Origin: Liquorilactobacillus cacaonum DSM 21116
GTDB taxonomy: Bacteria; Bacillota; Bacilli; Lactobacillales; Lactobacillaceae
Assembly: GCF_001436735.1 (NCBI RefSeq)
Contig: NZ_AYZE01000017.1
Coordinates: 46,903 to 110,902 of the forward strand
Direction of reading: 5' to 3'
DNA length: 64,000 nucleotides
This document shows positions 58,330 through 64,000 of this stretch, piece after piece. Numbering within the stretch: the first letter of the stretch is position 1; every line of letters begins with the position of its first letter. The notes under the pieces are model-generated. The model was not told the origin of the DNA and did not search any database. It saw only the letters and a list, made by a program, of their open reading frames with translations. The translations under genes and the position numbers were made by a program.

Positions 58330-58356
58330 GGGAGACCTAGAATTTAGCCACTTATT
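58312..58356. terminator. Hairpin spanning the response-regulator stop codon
   Basis: A perfect 16-bp stem, AATAAGTGGCTAAATT (58312-58327) with its complement at 58341-58356. It includes the last codons and stop of the regulator gene. There is no T run on the plus strand, but TTATTTTTG follows on the minus strand, so it can end the convergent surface-protein transcript. Confidence 0.65.
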
Positions 58357-58469
58357 ACTACAGCTGAATATATTTCTGAAACAATACTTTGTGATCAATT
58401 ATGTTGTTAGTTCTTGATCTTTTTACCAGTTGAGACCATTTGTTAGTAAAATAAAATCAATTAGGATAA

Positions 58470-60083
58470 TTAACTTGGTTTTTTCACCATTGGAATCCCC
58501 ACTAATAAAGCACTGATAAACATGAAGACTACGATGTAATAAAAATCATTACTGTTTTCTTCCCCAGTTTGTGGAAGTGTAGAATTTTTCGTGTCACCAC
58601 TTGATGTTGGCTGACTACTACTCTCTTTAAGAGAACTGCTAGTAGGTTCAGAAAATTTTGGGACTGTTTCGAGCTGTGAGAAGGCAATCGTGATTTTAGT
58701 AGTAATTGAATCTAAATCGCTTTGTGATTTATTTTGTGCAATGATAGTTTTTGCCTGTGTGATGAGATTTTGTAGTTGTGTATAACTGTTAGTAGTATAA
58801 TCTTTTGCAATTAATTTCTGAAATGCATTAAATTGTGTATCAAACTTAGTTGTATCTAATGGGATAGTCTTAAGGACTAGATTTTTAAGTTTAGTTTGGA
58901 TTTGAGAAGTCAAAGAATCAAGATCATTTTGACTGCCACTATTGTCAATGATTGCTTGACCTTGGGTAATTAAATTTTTTACAGCAGCATAGCTATCTGC
59001 AGTATAAAGAGATGAATTTAAACTGTTGAATTTACTTACTTCGCTCTTAAAAAGTGTCGTATCAAGGTTAAATAAATTAGTATTCGATTGTTCAAGGCTA
59101 GGAGTGCCAAATAAAAATCCGAGTGCTGATGTCAATTTAGCTTGTTGTTTTGTTATCTTTGAACTGTCAAAGTTTTGCATAATACCTAATTGGGCTGCAG
59201 TTATTCCATATTTATCGGTAATCGTTGTTTTAAAGAGTTGTACATAATGTGAATCACCAGCAATTAGTTTCTCAAGAATTTCATTTCCGATTTTGAAAGC
59301 CTGTTGGTAGTCTGCAGCATTTTGGAATGTCAAACTCTTAAAATCACCAGTAGCAACCATGAATTCACCAAGGTAAAATTCAGCAAAATCGGCAGTTACA
59401 GTGTCTTTATCGATTGCACTTTTGCGCCAAAAATATGCAAGGCTACGAAATGGATCATTTACAAAGTCGCTTGATGACATTTGTGTGGGTAATTTATCAA
59501 GGGAGAATTCTTGATAGGTTCCCGTTTTGACGTTAAAGGCATAAGGAAAAGCTTGTTTTGTATCAATTAACTTTTGATAAAAGTCACTTTGAGATAAGTT
59601 ACTGTAATTTGCAATTACACGTACATTTATCTTATCAGAGCCAAGACCATATTGTGTTTTTAAGAACTCATAAGTTGTCATTCCGTGATGTCCATCGGTT
59701 GCATACATAATATTATTGGGACCAATGATTACTGGAACTTTTGGTGCAGTGACAGTTATGTCTGGATAAGATCCTAGTATGTCTTTAGTGTTATATGCAG
59801 TTCCATCGGATGGTACAGAATTTTTAGTGTAACCATTATCTTCATTAAAATCATTAAAGTAATCTACAGTGAGTTGAGGTGAACTAGTAGAACCAATATA
59901 ATCTTGAATATTATATGCAATTTGAGCTTTTCCAACTGCAGCTTGTGTAGGATGGATACTTGAAATAGGAACACCATATAAGATATTATTGTCAGCTTTA
60001 ATAGACGTGACATTTAATGCCAAAAAAAATATGAATGATAAGCTAAATGGTATTAGCATTTTCTGCAGTAATTTTTTATTCAT
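58470..60083 (-). CDS. LPXTG-anchored surface protein with ParB-like domain and two FIVAR-like repeats
   Basis: A 537-aa cell-wall protein. Residues 1-30 are a signal peptide. The sorting signal LPQTG lies at 503-507, followed by a hydrophobic helix and KKPS. Residues 35-300 resemble the ParB-like nuclease family PF08857: PTQ at 45-47 with VG at 50-51, and DGHHG at 130-134, where members read DGHHR. Residues about 345-395 and 407-465 are two related helical repeats of FIVAR type, ahead of a Ser/Thr-rich linker. ParB-like proteins at the cell surface are uncharacterised; a function is not established. Convergent with the response regulator and divergent from gpx. Confidence 0.82.
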   Translation of the reverse strand: MNKKLLQKMLIPFSLSFIFFLALNVTSIKADNNILYGVPISSIHPTQAAVGKAQIAYNIQDYIGSTSSPQLTVDYFNDFNEDNGYTKNSVPSDGTAYNTKDILGSYPDITVTAPKVPVIIGPNNIMYATDGHHGMTTYEFLKTQYGLGSDKINVRVIANYSNLSQSDFYQKLIDTKQAFPYAFNVKTGTYQEFSLDKLPTQMSSSDFVNDPFRSLAYFWRKSAIDKDTVTADFAEFYLGEFMVATGDFKSLTFQNAADYQQAFKIGNEILEKLIAGDSHYVQLFKTTITDKYGITAAQLGIMQNFDSSKITKQQAKLTSALGFLFGTPSLEQSNTNLFNLDTTLFKSEVSKFNSLNSSLYTADSYAAVKNLITQGQAIIDNSGSQNDLDSLTSQIQTKLKNLVLKTIPLDTTKFDTQFNAFQKLIAKDYTTNSYTQLQNLITQAKTIIAQNKSQSDLDSITTKITIAFSQLETVPKFSEPTSSSLKESSSQPTSSGDTKNSTLPQTGEENSNDFYYIVVFMFISALLVGIPMVKKPS

Positions 60084-60248
60084 CTTTTTCCCCTTTTTTC
60101 TTTTTATGTATATAAATTTTATTTACTCTAATAGCATATCAATGTAAAAAAATTTAAGCAAGTAAAGGTTTTGTAAATACTTAAAGATTATGAGCAACAA
60201 AAAGCAAATTTTTCAGGTATACTTTTCATTGAAAGGGGTTGAAACTAA

Positions 60249-60725
60249 ATGTCAGAAATATATAATTTTGAAGTGATACGTGAAGATGGACAAAGCTACA
60301 AACTTTCTGAATATGAAGGAAAAGCAATATTGATAGTTAATACGGCTACAAAATGTGGTTTAGCACCTCAATTTGCTGAATTAGAGGAACTTTATGAAAA
60401 ATATCAAGAAAAGGGATTAGTTATCTTGGGATTCCCATCAAATCAATTCAAACAAGAACTAAGTGATGGTGAAAAAGCAGCAGAAGCATGCAGAACAACT
60501 TATGGCGTATCATTTCCGATGCACGAACTTACGGTTGTAAATGGCAAAGACACAGCTCCCTTATTTAAGTATTTAAAAGAAGAAGCTCCTGGTGAATTAG
60601 GAAAGTCAATCAAATGGAATTTTACAAAGTTTCTGGTGGATCCTGCTGGAAAAGTCTTGAGAAGGTTTGCACCGAAATCAACACCAAAATCTTTTGAAGA
60701 AGAAATTATTAATGTTTTACCTTGA
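60249..60725 (+). CDS. gpx: Glutathione peroxidase-family thiol peroxidase
   Basis: A 158-aa peroxidase of the glutathione peroxidase family, with Cys36 in NTATKCGLAPQ as the peroxidatic residue (cysteine, not selenocysteine), the conserved Gln in FPSNQF near 70, and WNFTKFLVD near 124. Most bacterial members use thioredoxin and not glutathione. The resolving cysteine is probably the one in EACRTTYG near 82. ATG start behind GAAAGGGG. It is transcribed alone and ends at a hairpin shared with the convergent Nramp gene. Confidence 0.94.
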   Translation: MSEIYNFEVIREDGQSYKLSEYEGKAILIVNTATKCGLAPQFAELEELYEKYQEKGLVILGFPSNQFKQELSDGEKAAEACRTTYGVSFPMHELTVVNGKDTAPLFKYLKEEAPGELGKSIKWNFTKFLVDPAGKVLRRFAPKSTPKSFEEEIINVLP

Positions 60726-60772
60726 AAGTAGCTAATTAAAGTTTAGAAAGCTAGCATTATAAAGATATGCAA

Positions 60773-60808
60773 AAAAAGAGCTGAATGTATGTGATATCAG
60801 CTCTTTTT
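60773..60808. terminator. Bidirectional terminator between gpx and the Nramp-like gene
   Basis: AAAAAGAGCTGA (60773-60784) and TCAGCTCTTTTT (60797-60808) form a 12-bp stem with T runs on both strands. Confidence 0.88.
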
Positions 60809-60836
60809 GTATATCTGAATTAAGAAATATACAGAT

Positions 60837-62066
60837 CTAGAATAGACCTATAACTGTTTCAATGCTTGCATATGCCATGAATGCAACAACTAACCAACCG
60901 GCAATAATTAACCATTTAGGATGACGGTAATCACCAACAATTTTTTTCGAAACACTTGCAATTAATAGTATTCCTAAGGCAATTGGAAGAACAAAACCGT
61001 TAGCAGCACCTACAAGTACAAGAACTTTAGCAGGGCTTCCAATAATGTAGAAAATGATAGTTGAAATTACGATAAAACCAATTACTAAGCCTTTACGATA
61101 TTTTTCAAAGCTTTCTTTTGATTTTACTGCATAGTCTAAGAATGATGTGGATGTAAAAGTTGATCCAAGAATTGATGTCATACCAGCAGCAAACAAAAGT
61201 AGACCAAAGAATTTATAACCAAAATTGCCAGCTGCATATTTGAAGATAGAAGCAGCAGGGTTTGAGGCGTCCAATTTATAGCCGGTTACAACAACCGCAA
61301 GACCAGCTAGGAATAAAAGAACACGAATAACTGAAGCAATTCCAATACCAGTTAACGCACCTTCATTAACGTATTTGATATTTTCTTTACCTTTCATACC
61401 ACCTTCAATTAAACGGTGTCCACCTGAAAATGAAATATAGCCACCCACGGTACCACCAACAATTGTTACAATTGAATAAAAATTGATTTTTGTTGGTAAA
61501 AAAGTATGTTGAACAGCAGTTTGGTAAGGCACGGCCATAATAAAGATGACATATACTAATATTGCAACTTTAACAACTGCTAAAACTTGAACAGTTCGAT
61601 CCATGACTGTCAATGCATTTTTAACTACAAAAATAATTATAGCAAGAGCTCCAGCAATTACAGCACCATTTTCAGGAGAAATTCCAAAAAGGACATTAAG
61701 CCCAAGTCCAGCTCCACCAACATTACCAATATTAAAGAATAAACCACCTACTGCGACTAGAAATGATAATATATAACCAAGTCCAGGGAAAATTTCATTG
61801 GCAATAACTTGTGCTTTTTTACCACTAACAACGATAATTCGCCAAACATTCATCTGAACAATGATATCAAAGATAATACAAATAAGAATTGCAAAACCAA
61901 AATTGGCACCCATTTCACCTGTGAAGGTAGCTGTTTGCGTTAGAAATCCTGGTCCAACGGCAGCCATTGCCATCAAAAATGCGGCTCCCATGGCAATGTT
62001 ACGTGGTGAGGTTTTGGGCCCGTTTAAATCTGGCATGTTACCAGAATCCTTAGATTTATTCATCAT
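60837..62066 (-). CDS. Nramp-like transporter (YcsG type) lacking the metal motifs
   Basis: An 11-TM protein (409 aa) of the Nramp superfamily. The first helix reads VGPGFLTQTATFTGEM, where metal transporters have DPGN, and the sixth helix VGGTVGGYISFSGG, where they have MPH, so both metal-binding motifs are absent. This matches the YcsG group found with PxpA and DUF1445 genes in Bacillus. It is therefore unlikely to carry Mn2+ or Fe2+ in the usual way; a carboxylate such as 5-oxoproline, or another cation, is a reasonable inference. Last gene of the operon, 29 bp after pxpA. ATG behind AAGGAATT. Confidence 0.85.
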   Translation of the reverse strand: MMNKSKDSGNMPDLNGPKTSPRNIAMGAAFLMAMAAVGPGFLTQTATFTGEMGANFGFAILICIIFDIIVQMNVWRIIVVSGKKAQVIANEIFPGLGYILSFLVAVGGLFFNIGNVGGAGLGLNVLFGISPENGAVIAGALAIIIFVVKNALTVMDRTVQVLAVVKVAILVYVIFIMAVPYQTAVQHTFLPTKINFYSIVTIVGGTVGGYISFSGGHRLIEGGMKGKENIKYVNEGALTGIGIASVIRVLLFLAGLAVVVTGYKLDASNPAASIFKYAAGNFGYKFFGLLLFAAGMTSILGSTFTSTSFLDYAVKSKESFEKYRKGLVIGFIVISTIIFYIIGSPAKVLVLVGAANGFVLPIALGILLIASVSKKIVGDYRHPKWLIIAGWLVVAFMAYASIETVIGLF

Positions 62067-62095
62067 AATACAATTCCTTCTCTCTTTAAATTTTT

Positions 62096-62845
62096 TTAAA
62101 ATGCCTGAAGCACAATTTTATTGTTCTGAAGTGTTTTACGTAGATTAGCAACAATTGCAAGAGCAGCAGCGTTATCTCCGTGTACACACACAGAATCAGC
62201 TTTTAGTGGAATAATTGAACCATCAATCGCAGTAACAGATTGGGTTTCCACCATTTCAATTACGTGGGCAGCAACTTCTATTGGGTCTGTAATAACAGCA
62301 TTTGCCTCACTTCTAGGGACGAGATTACCATCGGGTAAATAATTTCTATCTCCAAAAACCTCTTGCGCACAGGGAATACCAACTGCTTGTGCAGCACGCA
62401 CAGTCTCACTTCCTGCAAGCGCATAGATAGGAAGATTTGGATCAACAAACTTAATGGCTTTGCAAATTGCGACAGAAAGATCGTAATCTTTTGCGGCCAT
62501 ATTATATAGAGCACCATGCGGTTTGACATGATGCAATTTTTTGGAAGAAGTAAACCCTTGAAGAGCGCCAACTTGGTAGATGACCAAATTTTTGACTTCT
62601 TCAGGAGTTAAATTCATATTTCTTCTGCCAAATCCTTGTAAATCATGATAGCCAGGATGTGCTCCAATTCCAACACCAGCTTCTTCTGCCAAGGCAACTG
62701 TCTTAGCCATAACATCGGGATCACTTGCATGAAAACCACATGCAATATTAACGGAAGTTACTAATTGAATTATTTCTTTATCTTTTCCCAATGAGTATCG
62801 ACCAAAACTTTCACCAAGATCACTATTCATATCAATTTGTGTCAC
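62096..62845 (-). CDS. pxpA: 5-oxoprolinase subunit A (LamB/YcsF family)
   Basis: Subunit A of the ATP-dependent 5-oxoprolinase PxpABC, which opens 5-oxo-L-proline to glutamate. The 249-aa protein has IDMNSDLGESFG at the N-terminus, NIACGFHASDP near 40, GIGAHPGYHD near 70, and HVKPHGALYN near 118, all family hallmarks. A GTG start at 62845 is preferred because TAGGAG sits nine bases upstream; a TTG nine bases earlier is in frame but too close. It follows the DUF1445 gene by 12 bp. PxpB and PxpC are not in the window but may lie upstream, beyond its right edge. Confidence 0.95.
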   Translation of the reverse strand: MTQIDMNSDLGESFGRYSLGKDKEIIQLVTSVNIACGFHASDPDVMAKTVALAEEAGVGIGAHPGYHDLQGFGRRNMNLTPEEVKNLVIYQVGALQGFTSSKKLHHVKPHGALYNMAAKDYDLSVAICKAIKFVDPNLPIYALAGSETVRAAQAVGIPCAQEVFGDRNYLPDGNLVPRSEANAVITDPIEVAAHVIEMVETQSVTAIDGSIIPLKADSVCVHGDNAAALAIVANLRKTLQNNKIVLQAF

Positions 62846-62857
62846 TAAAACCAACTC

Positions 62858-63658
62858 CTATTCATATTTTAAAACGGTATTTTTAATATCTGTTATCAGC
62901 ATATGTCCTGGCGCATGAGTAATCACGAAATCAGGTTTTACCTGCATAATGGCATTTTGTGGTGTAACGCCACAAGGCCAAAACACTGGGACTTCACCTG
63001 GCTTGATGGAAACCATGTCGCCATAGTCAGGTTTTGAAATGTCTTTAATCCCAATTGCTTTGGGATTTCCAACTTGAATAGGGGCTCCATGGACTTTTGG
63101 CATTGCCGCAGTAACGTTTACTGCGGTAACAACTTGGTTTTCTGGAATAGGGCGCATACTGACAACCATATTTCCATGGAATTTGCCAGCGGATTCAAGT
63201 GGAATTGAAGTGTTATACATTGGAACGTTTACGTTTTCAGTGATATGCCGGATTTCGATGCCTGCAGCGATTAATTCTGATTCAAATGAAAAACTACATC
63301 CGATTAGAAAGCTTACAAGATCATCTTGCCAGTAATCCTCAACACTTGTGACTTCACCAGTAGAGACACCGTTACGATAGATTCGATACTTTGGAAAATC
63401 GTTTGCAAGATCAACATCTGTTGCAAATTTATGTAACTTTCGGCTTCCAATATCACTTACCTCCAAAACAGGGCAGGGTCGGGGATTTCGTTGTGTAAAT
63501 AACAAAAAATCATATGCAAGTTCTTTTGGTAAAATTACTAAGTTAGCTTGAGTATATCCGTTTGCCAGACCACTTGTAGGACTTGTGAATTTTCCTGCTC
63601 GAATCAGTTTGCGAATTTCGACAGGACTTAAAGATGCAATGTTGGGTATTGATTCCAT
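62858..63658 (-). CDS. DUF1445 family protein (YcsI-like, D-glutamate cyclase family)
   Basis: A 266-aa DUF1445 protein; bacterial members are annotated as putative hydro-lyases. Conserved stretches are SPVEIRKLIRAGKFTSPTSGLANGYTQANL near residue 10, LIGCSFSFESELI near 123, NVPMYNTSI near 145, and the C-terminal FWPCGVTPQNAI and ITHAPGHMLITD segments. The human homologue DGLUCY converts D-glutamate to 5-oxo-D-proline, which fits the neighbouring PxpA. The start is ATG 63658 behind TAGGAGGC. Confidence 0.9.
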   Translation of the reverse strand: MESIPNIASLSPVEIRKLIRAGKFTSPTSGLANGYTQANLVILPKELAYDFLLFTQRNPRPCPVLEVSDIGSRKLHKFATDVDLANDFPKYRIYRNGVSTGEVTSVEDYWQDDLVSFLIGCSFSFESELIAAGIEIRHITENVNVPMYNTSIPLESAGKFHGNMVVSMRPIPENQVVTAVNVTAAMPKVHGAPIQVGNPKAIGIKDISKPDYGDMVSIKPGEVPVFWPCGVTPQNAIMQVKPDFVITHAPGHMLITDIKNTVLKYE

Positions 63659-63674
63659 CACGCGCCTCCTAAAA

Positions 63675-64000
63675 TTACTCTAATTTTGTTAATTTATCTA
63701 ACCAATTAATATCAGTATTATTTTCAATATAATCCTGTTCATTTAATAATTGTGTTAAGAAGTCAAGATTGGTATTGATTCCAGATATTACGGTTTCATC
63801 AAGTGCATTTTTCATTAAGGTAATCGCTTTTTTTCGTGTGGATGCAAAGACGATAATTTTAGCAATCATTGAATCGTAATTGGGTGGAATAACGTATCCT
63901 TGATAGAGTGCAGTATCTATTCTGATACCATAACCACCAGGAAGATGTAATGAAGTAACTTTGCCAGCATTCAAAGCGTTGATACGGCATTCAAGAGCAA
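63675..64000 (-). CDS. Biotin carboxylase (AccC-like), C-terminal part, cut by the window edge
   Basis: The gene runs off the right end; only about 108 C-terminal residues are seen. CRINALNAGKV near the first residues, PGGYGIRIDTALYQGYVIPPNYDSM and GINTNLDFL are typical of biotin carboxylases, but the EDP...PSPGK loop of the housekeeping enzyme is shortened to LNAGKV, a variant seen in the carboxylases encoded with PxpA and related genes. The in-frame TTG at 63974 is not the start; the frame stays open to the edge. It is the most upstream gene visible in this operon and is followed by DUF1445 after 16 bp. Confidence 0.88.
   Translation of the reverse strand, partial: ALECRINALNAGKVTSLHLPGGYGIRIDTALYQGYVIPPNYDSMIAKIIVFASTRKKAITLMKNALDETVISGINTNLDFLTQLLNEQDYIENNTDINWLDKLTKLE

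Overview
The window is an AT-rich, densely coded chromosomal segment that reads like a member of the Lactobacillaceae (a Ligilactobacillus/Liquorilactobacillus-type organism is my best guess; the species cannot be fixed by eye). The reasons are the RexAB-type nuclease/helicase, PepX and PepI proline peptidases, an OppABCDF peptide importer, a LicT/EII-BCA/GH1 beta-glucoside operon, a QueT queuosine-precursor transporter, ProB without a PUA domain, many TTG/GTG starts behind strong GGAGG sites, and an LPXTG surface protein. No phage, transposase, CRISPR array, tRNA or rRNA was seen.

Layout. 1-18.1 kb: oligoendopeptidase F (-), then a run of plus-strand genes: MetA-like homoserine acyltransferase, CorC/CNNM-type CBS membrane protein, proBA (proline synthesis), prs (PRPP), an alpha-carbonic anhydrase, rexB-rexA, and after a convergent esterase an XRE regulator and TerC. 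18.2-30 kb: a preQ1-I-type riboswitch with queT, then minus-strand VOC protein, MATE pump, PepI, PepX and an APC permease; then plus-strand guanylate-kinase-like protein, Fur-family regulator, a serine-rich membrane protein with a Lactobacillaceae-type membrane protein, and hflX (-). 30-43 kb: the opp operon, a histidine phosphatase, a CPA2 antiporter and DedA (all -), helD and coaA. 43-51.9 kb: guaA, the beta-glucoside operon with two RAT/terminator switches, a YdcF-like protein, and a DHA2 MFS exporter. 52-58.3 kb: a divergent MarR regulator and Pip/YhgE-like membrane protein, GNAT, and an ABC exporter with its own two-component system. 58.4-64 kb: a sortase-anchored protein with a ParB-like domain, glutathione peroxidase, and the distal end of a 5-oxoproline operon (biotin carboxylase fragment, DUF1445, PxpA, Nramp-like transporter).

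How the genes work together: several units serve peptide and proline use (PepF, PepI, PepX, Opp, APC permease), and the last operon likely handles 5-oxoproline or D-glutamate. Regulation is readable in the DNA at several places: the preQ1 aptamer before queT, two RAT antiterminators in the bgl operon with a consensus promoter and possible cre site, two spaced inverted repeats between marR and its divergent target, an intergenic hairpin between oppA and oppB, and many bidirectional terminators. The most unusual observation is at 53.74-53.78 kb: the MarR-linked membrane protein begins in the wrong frame, but the start lies on a canonical -1 slippery heptamer followed by a small hairpin, so it is either a programmed frameshift or a one-base homopolymer lesion. 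Other points worth a second look are the surface ParB-like protein, an Nramp homologue lacking both metal-binding motifs, and a RexB lacking the AddB iron-sulfur cysteines and Walker A.
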